Shown: positions 16,382-24,600 of the stretch, piece by piece
Layout: each line of letters begins with the position of its first letter
Position numbering within the stretch: the stretch's first letter is position 1
Assembly: GCF_032051675.1 (NCBI RefSeq)
Contig: NZ_CP116968.1
Span: forward strand, 1,054,001-1,118,000
Reading direction: 5' to 3'
Source of the DNA: Candidatus Nitrospira neomarina
GTDB lineage: Bacteria > Nitrospirota > Nitrospiria > Nitrospirales > UBA8639
DNA length: 64,000 nt
Notes under the pieces: model-generated
Databases searched by the model: none
The model's input: only the letters and a program-made list of their open reading frames with translations
Told to the model about the DNA's origin: nothing
Program-made: the position numbers and the translations under genes

Positions 16382-16960
16382 ATGCGTTGTTGGATCTTCA
16401 CCGGAGTACTGATCGCCAGTGGGTTCTTGTCAGGCCTTGAGGCTTGGGGACTGGAATTTACTGCAGACCAAATCATTAAGTTCGGTCGGCAGACTCAAAA
16501 GGCCAACCTATACTATCGGGACGACCGGTGGCGGTTGGAGCATCAGTCGATGGGTCCGGTCAATGTCACCATTGTGCGTAAAGACAAACAGCTTATGTGG
16601 CTGCTGCTCTCCCGCGTGAGACACTTCAAGACGCTTCCCTACGATCCTGCTCAGGAGCCAAAATTGAGTGAGCATCTGGAAGGAGAGATCTCGCGTGAAG
16701 AGATCGGCACGGAGACACGCGAGGGTCATCCGACGATCTTGTACGAGGTGACGGTGAAGCAGGGCGATGAGATCGATGTCTATTACCAATGGTTTGCCAC
16801 CGACATTCAGTTCCCGATGCAGTTGACCAGGAAGGACGGAAGCTGGAGTGTCGAGTATCAACATGTGAAGCTGCGGCCCGTAACCGATTATTTATTTCAA
16901 CTGCCAGTCAATTTCCAGCCCCTGGAAGAGTTTGATCCGCCGAAGAAAAAAGAATCCTAA
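16382..16960 (+). CDS. Secreted LolA/DUF4412-like protein
   Basis: 192 residues with an N-terminal signal peptide (MRCWIFTGVLIASGFLSGLEAW). The mature part is a beta-rich domain with pieces such as ADQIIKFG, IVRKDKQLMWLL and YYQWFATDIQFPMQ. This is the layout of LolA/LppX-type or DUF4412 periplasmic proteins that bind lipid chains in a half-barrel. No lipobox Cys is seen, so it is probably a soluble periplasmic protein. It closes the group of small envelope genes. The specific role is unknown. Confidence 0.6.
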   Translation: MRCWIFTGVLIASGFLSGLEAWGLEFTADQIIKFGRQTQKANLYYRDDRWRLEHQSMGPVNVTIVRKDKQLMWLLLSRVRHFKTLPYDPAQEPKLSEHLEGEISREEIGTETREGHPTILYEVTVKQGDEIDVYYQWFATDIQFPMQLTRKDGSWSVEYQHVKLRPVTDYLFQLPVNFQPLEEFDPPKKKES

Positions 16961-17160
16961 GAGCCGACGATGTCGTCACCTATTCGTTCGAAGGTGAGCT
17001 GGCCTTGCCGGCCCCCACATCTCCTTACAATTAACTTTTTGCTTGAACATAGACCCTTCCCGGTTGGCTCAGGGTAGCAATACGGTTTGGGGTTTTCCTG
17101 AACCAGGATGTGTTCGGTCCATGCTTAAATGGGGAAGTCTCTGTTTGGACAGCTTGGGTG

Positions 17161-20100
17161 TCAAACGATCACTTGCATATGCTGCACCGTCAGTGTGGTG
17201 GCGGTGAAGTCTTCCTCCACCAATCCCTCCAGAAGAAGCGGCCGTTCGTTTGTGAGTAACGGTCCGTATCGTTGGAATATTTCGGGGAACAGCGTGGCAT
17301 CGTAAAGTGCCGTGGTATCTTCCAGCGTGATAAATTCCATGGGTTTGCCATGTTTCGTCGAGGCGGCTTTTTCCGTGATCAGCCAGCCAACCATCATGAT
17401 CCGACGGCCGATATGCATAGCCATCTCTGTGGCGGGAGTGATTGGCAGGTTTTGCAAATGTCTCGCATAGAGCGTCAACGGATGACAACGGAGGGGGAAG
17501 CCGAAGAGCTCAATCTCATGCTGGATCAGCCGTTCTGTGTCATATTCATTCGGAATCGGGAGCAGACGAACGGACGGCAACAGCGGGGTGGCGTGTTGTG
17601 TAACGGATCTGGATGAGGAGATGCCAAAGGTTGGATGCTCGGCGTAAACCCGCCAGAGCAGGCCGGGGCGGGTGACCTCACCGGCAATAGCATCGAAGCA
17701 ACCTGCCAGAACCAATAACCGCGTCTGCGCCGGTTCGGGGTTGAGCCTGCTCAGAAAATCATGAAACGACTGAAACGGGCCGTGGCGGGATCGTTCTTCG
17801 AGAAGCCGATCAATGAATCCCCGTACGATGCCTTTGATTTGCATCAAGCCCATGCGGATGGTCGTTCCTTCTCCCTCATATGCCCATTCGCTGACATTGA
17901 TGTCCGGCGAGAGCACGGTCAATCCCATCCGGCGGGCTTCTGACAGATAGGCGAAGGTTGAATAAAACCCACCCTGGTTGCTGATGACGGCGGCCATGAA
18001 TTCCCCAGGATAATGGGCACGGAGATAGGCCGACTTAAATGACACCTGCGCATAACTGGCCGAATGCGGTTTACAAAAACTATAGCCGGTAAAACTCATC
18101 GTCATTGCCCATACCCGCTCGATCGTTCGCGCATCCACACCGCGCGCGCGCGCGCCGTCGACAAATTGGCGTTGATAATCGCGAAGCCGGCGTTGCTTAT
18201 GTTTTTTGCTGAGGATTTTCCTCAGTTGGTCGCCATCTTCCACGGAAAATCCCGCCAGACCCATGGCTACTTTGGTCACGTCTTCCTGATACACCATGAT
18301 GCCGTGGGTTTCCCCGAGCACGTCTTCCACTAACGGATGCAGGGGACGATAGGCGCCGCCATGCGCCCGCCGGACAAATTCTTGAATGAACCGGTTTGCG
18401 GCGGGACGAATCAACGATGAGACGATGACGAGATACTCAAAGACGTCCGCATGCATGCGCCGATCTGCCGGCATGCCCGTCCAGAGTTTTTTGAGAAGCA
18501 GTCGGGTGGCAGGCGATTCGATGTAAAAACATCCAATTGTCTCCCCCTGTTGAATGAGCTGTTGCGTTTTGGGGTCGGTTAATGGGTCCCAGGTGGCATA
18601 GTCGATGTGGCGGCCGGTGTGTTTTGCAATTGCCGCAAGGGCATCCCGAATGACGGCTAAGGATCGATTGCCCAGGAGATCGATTTTGACCAGGCCGGCA
18701 TCTTCCGTTTGATCCTTTTCCCATTGGATGACCGGAACACCCTTTGCGGCCACTTCCACTGGGACATAGCGGCGGAGATCGTCAGGAACAATCACGATGC
18801 CCCCGCAATGCAGCGACAGATGACGAAACCGTCCCTGAAGTTGAAGGGCGAGTCTGACGATTTCAGGCCATGGCTCGCGCAAATCGGTGAACGCCGAGGC
18901 CTCATCAAGATGTGAGTGTGGTTTTTTGCCATTGTGGGGTCTTGAAGACGGCGAAGATGGAAGAGAGCGAGGCGTTCCATTTTCTCCAATATTGGAAAGG
19001 CGGGGAGTCTGCCGAAGCGCGGATTGGCTGCATGGGGAGACAGAGGACTCTTGAGTCGGAAAATCGGTGAGCGGGAGGCGAGTCAGCAGTCGACTCACCT
19101 GTTGAATTTCCGCCGGAGGCATGCCATAGACTTTGGCGACTTCCCGCACGGCTGCCCGAAGCGCCAGCGTATTCTGATTGGCCACCATGCCGGCCTGCCG
19201 GCTGCCATAGCGCGCAAAGACAAAATCCACAATGCGGTCCCGCTCATCCCAGGGAAAATCCACGTCGATATCCGGCGGATCGTGACGCCCGGGATTTAAA
19301 AAGCGTTCAAAAAACAGATTGTGCCGGATGGGATCCACATGCGTAATCCCCAGGCAATAGGACACGATGGATGCCGCCGCCGATCCCCGGCCACAGGTGC
19401 GAGGCGCCTGGCGGACAATCTCCTCAACCACCAGAAAATAATGAGCGTAGCCTTTATCCCGGATGACGCCCAGTTCGCGTTCGATACGATCAGTCACGAC
19501 CGATGTCAGTGAGCCGTACCGCCATCGGGCCCCGTCGTAAGTCTTCTCGCGTAGCAGAGTGAAGGCATGTGGGTCGGAGAGCTGGCGAAAATTCGGAAAA
19601 ATCGTCTCTTTGAACGACCACTCGGTCTGGCAGTGCTGCGCGATCTTCCAGGTATTGGCTATCGCGTGAGGCACATGGGGAAACTGTGAATCCAGTATCG
19701 AAGGCGGCATCAACCAATGATGGGGTGCACAGCATGCCTCCGGCGGTAATTGAGAGAGGGTGGTATTGAAGGCGATCGCGCGGAGAATTTGATGGAGGGG
19801 GAACTCCTGCGGGGTTACAAAATGCACCCGGTTGGTTGCGACAGGAGGAAGGCGTGTGCGCCGGCTAAAGGCCAGGGCCTGGTGCATGAGCGCGCCTGGC
19901 GATAGCTCTACATACAGATCGCTAAGTGAGTGCCGTTTCCAGGCCGTCAGTGCAGAAAGATCATCAGAGAGAATGATCAGGCCTTTTCGGTGTTCCTGAA
20001 CCGAGGCGATGCAGTCAAAGTCGTCATCGCAATGGCGTTGGGAAAGCAGGCGGCAAAGGTTGGTATAGCCAAAAGAATCTTTGACCAGGAGCACGGCGCG

Positions 20101-20319
20101 GTGCCGGTTGTGGGTCAGTTCGGCTCCCAGGATCGGGCGTAAGCCATGGGCCTGGGCGACCTCGATAAAGCGAATGGCACCATACAGACCATTCGTGTCG
20201 GTCAGGGCAAGTGTCTCGGCTCCCTGTCCCTTTGCCGTCTGGCACAAGGTTTCCAGTGAGGACACTCCTTGCATCGGGGAGTACTCCGAATGAACGTGTA
20301 AATGGACAAAGGCTGACAT
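17161..20319 (-). CDS. dnaE2: Error-prone DNA polymerase III alpha subunit DnaE2
   Basis: 1052 residues from the ATG at 20319 (a TTG at 20334 would add five). The N-terminal PHP domain shows HLHVHSEYSP; the polymerase active site shows PDIDVDF near residue 350 and KIDLLGNRSLAVI near 540. The C-terminal OB-fold ends the protein. The shorter length and the ImuB neighbour mark it as DnaE2, the damage-inducible translesion enzyme, rather than replicative DnaE. Odd feature: a Ser/Pro-rich insertion of about 55 residues near 420-473, without similarity to the core. The gene lies 266 bp downstream of imuB on the same strand. Confidence 0.93.
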   Translation of the reverse strand: MSAFVHLHVHSEYSPMQGVSSLETLCQTAKGQGAETLALTDTNGLYGAIRFIEVAQAHGLRPILGAELTHNRHRAVLLVKDSFGYTNLCRLLSQRHCDDDFDCIASVQEHRKGLIILSDDLSALTAWKRHSLSDLYVELSPGALMHQALAFSRRTRLPPVATNRVHFVTPQEFPLHQILRAIAFNTTLSQLPPEACCAPHHWLMPPSILDSQFPHVPHAIANTWKIAQHCQTEWSFKETIFPNFRQLSDPHAFTLLREKTYDGARWRYGSLTSVVTDRIERELGVIRDKGYAHYFLVVEEIVRQAPRTCGRGSAAASIVSYCLGITHVDPIRHNLFFERFLNPGRHDPPDIDVDFPWDERDRIVDFVFARYGSRQAGMVANQNTLALRAAVREVAKVYGMPPAEIQQVSRLLTRLPLTDFPTQESSVSPCSQSALRQTPRLSNIGENGTPRSLPSSPSSRPHNGKKPHSHLDEASAFTDLREPWPEIVRLALQLQGRFRHLSLHCGGIVIVPDDLRRYVPVEVAAKGVPVIQWEKDQTEDAGLVKIDLLGNRSLAVIRDALAAIAKHTGRHIDYATWDPLTDPKTQQLIQQGETIGCFYIESPATRLLLKKLWTGMPADRRMHADVFEYLVIVSSLIRPAANRFIQEFVRRAHGGAYRPLHPLVEDVLGETHGIMVYQEDVTKVAMGLAGFSVEDGDQLRKILSKKHKQRRLRDYQRQFVDGARARGVDARTIERVWAMTMSFTGYSFCKPHSASYAQVSFKSAYLRAHYPGEFMAAVISNQGGFYSTFAYLSEARRMGLTVLSPDINVSEWAYEGEGTTIRMGLMQIKGIVRGFIDRLLEERSRHGPFQSFHDFLSRLNPEPAQTRLLVLAGCFDAIAGEVTRPGLLWRVYAEHPTFGISSSRSVTQHATPLLPSVRLLPIPNEYDTERLIQHEIELFGFPLRCHPLTLYARHLQNLPITPATEMAMHIGRRIMMVGWLITEKAASTKHGKPMEFITLEDTTALYDATLFPEIFQRYGPLLTNERPLLLEGLVEEDFTATTLTVQHMQVIV

Positions 20320-20363
20320 GAAATAATGCGGCAATAATGGTAAATTGCGTACCCATTTTTAAT

Positions 20364-20532
20364 TAAAGTATTGCTTTACTTTCTGTCCATGTTGATAACC
20401 TGTTGATTGAAGTAATGCCTTATTTTTTCTGTCTGTGGATAACTCAGCAGTTAAAGTTTTTGATTAATTTTTATCATTTAAAAATGCAAAAATCCTATTA
20501 TTCATTGGTTATTTTGCATGTTAAGTAATGCC
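20364..20532. repeat. Imperfect 44-bp direct repeats with DnaA-box-like sites between imuB and dnaE2
   Basis: Two imperfect copies with a 44-bp period start at 20366 and 20410 (both AAGTA-x-TGC-x-TTA, then CTGTC and GATAAC); a shorter third copy, AAGTAATGCC, starts at 20523. The second copy contains TGTGGATAA (20434-20442), the exact complement of a consensus DnaA box; the first has TGTTGATAA with one change. The first copy also contains AAAGTA-N6-TACTTT (20365-20382), a possible operator for dnaE2. The region is AT-rich. Confidence 0.5.
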
Positions 20533-20600
20533 GTAAAAATGAGGGTGATCATGCCACAGAGGTGTGAGCATCGCTTGAGAATTTTTCAAGATTCACCTAT

Positions 20601-21806
20601 TCAATCTAAACGAGAGGCCAGGTGTGAGCGTCCCCATTGAATGACTTTCATGCCGAACCGGGTATGCAAACGATCAAGGGCTAATGCCAATCGATGGGGA
20701 CGGGGAAGTGCCTGAGGTTCTTCCGGGTCATGTGATGGGAAGAGCGATAGTTGTTCGGGTGGAGGACGAAAGCTATTACTTCGAATGGTCAGTGAGCGCA
20801 CGCGGACGCGTCGTTGAAAGCACCGACGGAATAAGGTCTGAGCTGATGGAAGCATATCAACCTCCCAATGTGTGGGTGTGGATAAGACAGATGAATGGTG
20901 AACCGTGAGCTGATCGCTAGAGAGCAGCGTCAGCCTGAGGCGATGACACAGGCGCTGTCGCCGACGTAGATCATGGCAGAGAGAATCCAGAAGGCATGAC
21001 AGGCCTCCAAGGAGCCGGTCGTAGTCAATCGTATCCGGCTCAAAGAGATAGGAATGGGTCAGCGATAATGAGGCCTCAGGAGCCACGACCGGCAAAAAAT
21101 CAATCCCTCGTGCCCACTGGTAGAGCCGGTGGCCCCATCGACCGCAGACGGTTTCCAAGGCTTCCAAACTCACGTCGCTCACGTCGCCGATGGTCTGTAG
21201 ATTCAAATCGGTCAAGCGTGTGTGGAGTGCGGACCCTCCAGGACCTTGTAGTCCGGGAAGTATTGAGACGGGTAACGGTGATAAAAAGTCCTGTTCGGAG
21301 CCTGCCCGGACATCACAGAGTTGGGGCGGCGTGAGGATGGAGCTGGCCATTTGCGCGACAAGCTTATTGGTCCCGATACCAGCGACGGCTTGTAGCCCAA
21401 GTCGCGATGTCAGATCGCGCTCTAAACGCATCGTGGTGTCACAGGTTGCGCCAAAGAGTCGAGTGGTGCCGGTCAAATCTAAATAAAAATGTCCAGGCCT
21501 AAACGACTCCCAAATGGGTGCGATCGGTATCATGCACGACACGAGGGCATGATGGGCCTGGGCGACACGAGTAGGGTTGGGAGGCACGAGTCGAAGCGAG
21601 GGACAGCGTCGTCTGGCCCGATCGGCCTGAAGTCCGGGTATGACTCCGGCGTCTTCAGCTTCGGGAGAAACTTCACGGATGATGGCACGGGACGCATGGG
21701 CAGAAGCCACGGCGACAGGTCTGGTGCGTAAGGAGGGGGCGTCGAGGCGTGCCAGGGCCACTTCGAATCGAGGAATACATAAACAGACAATTTGACGGTC
21801 CATCAT
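20601..21806 (-). CDS. imuB: ImuB, inactive Y-family polymerase-like mutasome hub
   Basis: 401 residues of the UmuC/DinB fold. The catalytic acidic residues of real Y-family polymerases appear to be missing: the first motif reads LCIPRFEVALA instead of a D-x-D type sequence, and the second reads ESFRPGHFYLDL instead of S-x-D-E-x-Y-L-D. This matches ImuB, which tethers DnaE2 to the sliding clamp. A clamp-binding motif, QLSLF, is present at 352-356. The gene begins 7 bp after the LexA-like gene, so the two are one operon; dnaE2 follows after 266 bp. The usual partner ImuA is absent here. Confidence 0.9.
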   Translation of the reverse strand: MMDRQIVCLCIPRFEVALARLDAPSLRTRPVAVASAHASRAIIREVSPEAEDAGVIPGLQADRARRRCPSLRLVPPNPTRVAQAHHALVSCMIPIAPIWESFRPGHFYLDLTGTTRLFGATCDTTMRLERDLTSRLGLQAVAGIGTNKLVAQMASSILTPPQLCDVRAGSEQDFLSPLPVSILPGLQGPGGSALHTRLTDLNLQTIGDVSDVSLEALETVCGRWGHRLYQWARGIDFLPVVAPEASLSLTHSYLFEPDTIDYDRLLGGLSCLLDSLCHDLRRRQRLCHRLRLTLLSSDQLTVHHSSVLSTPTHWEVDMLPSAQTLFRRCFQRRVRVRSLTIRSNSFRPPPEQLSLFPSHDPEEPQALPRPHRLALALDRLHTRFGMKVIQWGRSHLASRLD

Positions 21807-21813
21807 TTTTCAT

Positions 21814-22356
21814 CTAGCCACAATGCCGAATGACTCCGATCACCACTCCTTCAATCACAAATTCATCCTGCGGAGTCACCAGAATCGGAGCCATGGTTGC
21901 GTTCGCCGGATGCAGTTCTATTTGCTCTTCTTTGTTGTAATATTTCTTAATCGTCGCCTCCTGATTCACCAGTGCGACCACGGTTTGTCCATTTCGCGCC
22001 ATTCGTTGCTTGTGTACAATCACCAGGTCACCTGGCAGGATGCCTTCATCCCGCATCGATTCACCTTTCACTCGTAATGCGAAATTGTCTCCCGTTCGCA
22101 GCATGGAAGGTGGAACCTCTACCAGCTCAGTTTGGGGAATGGGCTCAATCGGGTTGCCGGCCGCGACGATGCCGGCCATGGGAATCTGTGTCGGAGAATC
22201 CAGTTGAGAGAGGATAGCTTCGACCACTCCAGGAATCCGACGCATTCCGCATTCATAGCGGGTAATGGTCATACGAGTGGTGCGGAGACGTTCAGCTAGT
22301 TGGGTTTGGGTTAATCCCAGGCGTTGCCGGATCTGTTTGAAGGCTTCAGGTGTCAT
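21814..22356 (-). CDS. LexA-like S24 autoprotease repressor with Cro/C1-type HTH
   Basis: 180 residues. The N-terminus (1-50) is a Cro/C1 helix-turn-helix (LTQTQLAERLRTTRMTITRYE), not the winged helix of classical LexA. The C-terminus is an S24 peptidase: cleavage site A66-G67 in GIVAAGNP, nucleophile S100 in KGESMRDEGI and base K137 in ATIKKYY. By family knowledge, RecA filaments on damaged DNA trigger self-cleavage and release the operon. Its start is immediately preceded by a 19-bp palindrome and has no ribosome site, so it may be translated from a leaderless message. Operon with imuB. Confidence 0.88.
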   Translation of the reverse strand: MTPEAFKQIRQRLGLTQTQLAERLRTTRMTITRYECGMRRIPGVVEAILSQLDSPTQIPMAGIVAAGNPIEPIPQTELVEVPPSMLRTGDNFALRVKGESMRDEGILPGDLVIVHKQRMARNGQTVVALVNQEATIKKYYNKEEQIELHPANATMAPILVTPQDEFVIEGVVIGVIRHCG

Positions 22357-22373
22357 GTAACCAATGGTTACAT
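22355..22373. promoter_or_regulatory. Candidate operator overlapping the LexA-like start codon
   Basis: ATGTAACCAATGGTTACAT is a perfect palindrome with 8-bp arms and a 3-bp centre. Its left end overlaps the start codon of the LexA-like gene (complement of 22354-22356). A dimer bound here would block both transcription and access to the start, which fits autorepression. The only similar core in the window, at 48621-48632, lies inside a coding region and has no central spacer. Confidence 0.55.
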
Positions 22374-22637
22374 TCTGACATGGGAGGTGTCAAGAGAGGT
22401 GGTTGCCACCGACCCACTCATGACTACATCGAGTGCAAATATTGTAAGCATTTGATTATTAATTGTTTTTTAATAAATCACTCATGCTGAATAGGGCGGG
22501 TCTCTCATGCCATCTAGGGACAGTTTCCGGGAATGTCACTATTAGGGCAGTTCATCGTGGGAAGACAGGTCAGCACTGTTTCCTGGTTACGAACTAAGAA
22601 GTAATCAGGATCCACCCTAGAAAAATGGGCACATATT

Positions 22638-22687
22638 CATGCCGGCGCATCCCGCAGGTCCTATGGAGGCATGTTGCTGCCGGCATG
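22638..22687 (+). promoter_or_regulatory. Hairpin in the leader of the TerC-family gene
   Basis: CATGCCGGC (22638-22646) pairs perfectly with GCCGGCATG (22679-22687) around a 32-base loop, 44 bp before the start codon. TerC genes often carry a yybP-ykoY manganese riboswitch in this place, but I cannot match that consensus here. It may be another leader structure. Confidence 0.35.
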
Positions 22688-22730
22688 GCTCAACGCATTT
22701 GATGATTAAAAGAAAGAAGAGGAGAATCTG

Positions 22731-23474
22731 ATGTTTGAATGGCTGACAAGTCCTGAAGCATGGATCGCATTAGGCACGTTAACCGCGTTAGAAATTGTCC
22801 TGGGGATCGATAACATTATCTTCATCTCCATCCTTGTCGGACGTCTTCCCGAGAATCAGCGGGGGTTTGCCAGAAGAGCAGGGCTTGGTCTCGCCATGGT
22901 GGCACGCCTGGGATTGCTGTTTTCGATTTCATGGGTCATGGGGTTAACCGAACCCTTGGTGACGGTGTTCACCCACCCGATTTCAGGGCGCGATATTATT
23001 CTGATCGGCGGTGGATTGTTTCTCATGGCGAAAGCCACGCATGAAATTCATAACAGCCTGGAAGGGCTGGAAGAAGAGAGCAGTCACACGATTGTGGCTG
23101 CCAGTTTGGGAATGGTTCTTGTCCAGATTGCGGTTTTGGATATTGTGTTTTCCCTGGATTCGGTGATCACCGCGGTCGGTCTGGTTGATCAGGTTTCTCT
23201 CATGGCGATCGCCATCATCCTGGCCGTGCTCGTGATGCTGATAGCCGCAAAAGCGATTGGAGATTTTGTCGATGAGCATCCGACCATTAAAGTTCTTGCG
23301 CTATCATTTCTCATTCTCGTGGGTGTGACCCTGATGGTGGAGGGATTCGAGGTGCATGTCCCGAAGGGCTATATTTATTTTGCCATGGCGTTTTCCGTCA
23401 CCGTAGAAATGCTCAATATTCGCATGCGGAAAAAACGGACCCCGGTCAAACTGTACAAGACGCTTTCCGAATAG
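22731..23474 (+). CDS. TerC-family integral membrane protein
   Basis: 247 residues with about seven membrane spans. Two conserved acidic motifs inside helices identify the family: GIDNIIF near residue 26 and SLDSVITAVG near residue 142. TerC/YkoY proteins move manganese or other divalent cations out of the cytoplasm, often to load exported metalloenzymes; tellurite resistance gave the name. This is the compact form with a short tail and no CBS or CorC domains. The AAGAGGAGAA site before the ATG is strong. The gene is preceded by a leader hairpin. Confidence 0.88.
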   Translation: MFEWLTSPEAWIALGTLTALEIVLGIDNIIFISILVGRLPENQRGFARRAGLGLAMVARLGLLFSISWVMGLTEPLVTVFTHPISGRDIILIGGGLFLMAKATHEIHNSLEGLEEESSHTIVAASLGMVLVQIAVLDIVFSLDSVITAVGLVDQVSLMAIAIILAVLVMLIAAKAIGDFVDEHPTIKVLALSFLILVGVTLMVEGFEVHVPKGYIYFAMAFSVTVEMLNIRMRKKRTPVKLYKTLSE

Positions 23475-23481
23475 CCGGAAA

Positions 23482-23561
23482 TACGCGGACGCCACAGGCC
23501 GCGTATAAGGTCCTTCGCGGAAGAGGGGAGAGGAGATGAGCGCGGCCACACGTCTGTGTGG
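23482..23561. terminator. Two hairpins between convergent terC and marR genes
   Basis: TACGCGG (23482-23488) pairs exactly with CCGCGTA (23499-23505), and CCACAC (23546-23551) with GTGTGG (23556-23561) around a 4-base loop. They lie between two convergent stops. Neither is followed by a long T run, so they are candidate ends for either transcript rather than textbook terminators. Confidence 0.45.
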
Positions 23562-23594
23562 GGGGAAGTCCCAGATGATGTGGTGCAATATGCG

Positions 23595-24161
23595 CTATTG
23601 CGGATATTGGTGCTCGCGGCAGATCAATTGAATGTCTTGCACACTTAACGGTTCTCGTGTCAAACCGCAGACATACCCGTTCTTCTCATGATCTTCATTG
23701 AAGCGACAGGTGTGGCAGGCCCCAAAAGCCTTTCGTCCATGGACCTGCTGCATTCCTCGCAGGATTGAGCGCAACGCAGAAGTCAGTTCAGCGATTTTTA
23801 TTGAATCCGTCTTCGCCAGTGCCGGTTCCAGGCTTCTGGTGAGAAGGGCTTTTTTTACGAGATTGCTTCCTTTGGTGGTCGGCGCAAGGCGTACGATTCG
23901 TTTGTCCTCATTATCCGCCTGCTTCCGCAGGAATCCCTTCTGCTCTAAAACCTTGAGCGATTGTGAGACGGTTCCCTTCGTGAGTCCCAGATACTCCGCC
24001 ACGGCTTGCGGCGTATTTGAATAGCGATTGCATTGCGTCAAATACGTCAGCGCTTCCATCTGCACGGGTTGTAATCCGTAACGCAGGCCAAACGCCCGTG
24101 CCTCCATCCGTTGCAGGTTGCACAATCGCTCTAAGACATCATTGGCTTCTTGGGCGCTCAT
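23595..24161 (-). CDS. MarR-family regulator with a four-cysteine C-terminal tail
   Basis: 188 residues. Residues of about 10-140 form a MarR winged helix (LGLTKGTVSQSLKVLEQKGFLRK is the recognition area). The extra tail carries C149, C152, C165 and C181 (C-x2-C-x12-C-x15-C), with H150 and H184 nearby. This could hold an Fe-S cluster or zinc, which would make it a redox or metal sensor. The start lies 8 bp from a perfect 17-bp palindrome shared with the divergent thioredoxin-like gene, so self- and divergent control are likely. The signal it senses is unknown. Confidence 0.82.
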   Translation of the reverse strand: MSAQEANDVLERLCNLQRMEARAFGLRYGLQPVQMEALTYLTQCNRYSNTPQAVAEYLGLTKGTVSQSLKVLEQKGFLRKQADNEDKRIVRLAPTTKGSNLVKKALLTRSLEPALAKTDSIKIAELTSALRSILRGMQQVHGRKAFGACHTCRFNEDHEKNGYVCGLTREPLSVQDIQLICREHQYPQ

Positions 24162-24169
24162 AGGTCAAT

Positions 24170-24186
24170 TGTATCGTCTCGATACA
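24170..24186. promoter_or_regulatory. Perfect palindrome, probable MarR operator
   Basis: TGTATCGTCTCGATACA has perfect 7-bp arms and a 3-bp centre; outer TCAA and TTGA extend the symmetry. It lies 8 bp upstream of the MarR gene and ends 3 bp before the -35 box of the divergent promoter, a classic position for a dimeric repressor controlling both directions. Confidence 0.7.
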
Positions 24187-24189
24187 GAT

Positions 24190-24218
24190 TTGACAAATGC
24201 GAATATCGCTGTTACATT
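24190..24218 (+). promoter_or_regulatory. Sigma70 promoter of the thioredoxin-like/globin genes
   Basis: A perfect TTGACA (24190-24195) is separated by exactly 17 bp from TACATT (24213-24218). It lies between the palindrome and the thioredoxin-like start at 24272. Confidence 0.6.
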
Positions 24219-24271
24219 CCATTTGGTTTCGACTCAATACCAATTTTCATCTTTACAAAAGGAGACAGGTT

Positions 24272-24514
24272 ATGAAGAAAGCTGTATTTTATCATGCAGG
24301 GTGCCCGGTCTGTGTGTCCGCGGAAACCATGGTGACTCAGGCCATTGATCGTCAGCAGTACAATCTGGAAATCGTCCATTTTGCACAAACCCCGGATCGT
24401 GTGGGTGAGGCCGAAACGGCAGGGGTGAAGTCTGTTCCTGCCCTGGTGTTAGAGGGGCAGGTATTTCACGTGAATTTTGGGGCATCCATGGACGACGTGA
24501 AAGCCAGTATTTAA
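24272..24514 (+). CDS. Small thioredoxin-like protein with CPVC motif
   Basis: 80 residues, the size of glutaredoxin-type proteins. It starts MKKAVFYHAGCPVC, with the redox pair C11 and C14, and has the cis-proline segment KSVPALVLEG near residue 57. There is no signal peptide, so it is cytoplasmic. AAAGGAG precedes the ATG at 24272; an in-frame ATG at 24197 lies within the promoter and is rejected. It reads divergently from the MarR regulator and is followed by an exported globin after 86 bp, so it probably belongs to a redox-responsive operon. Confidence 0.85.
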   Translation: MKKAVFYHAGCPVCVSAETMVTQAIDRQQYNLEIVHFAQTPDRVGEAETAGVKSVPALVLEGQVFHVNFGASMDDVKASI

Positions 24515-24600
24515 GGCGAAAGACTTATTCACGGGAGTGAGACGGTTTGCAGGATAGCCTGGACGTCGACTCCCGGTTATCAATGAAAGGAGAAAATCGT

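Noticed and set aside
20341-20600. Possible replication origin because of DnaA-box-like sites
   Set aside because: Only one consensus box and no replication-start genes nearby; kept as a repeat/regulatory observation.
22372-22730. yybP-ykoY manganese riboswitch before terC
   Set aside because: I could not match the conserved loops; only a simple hairpin is clear.
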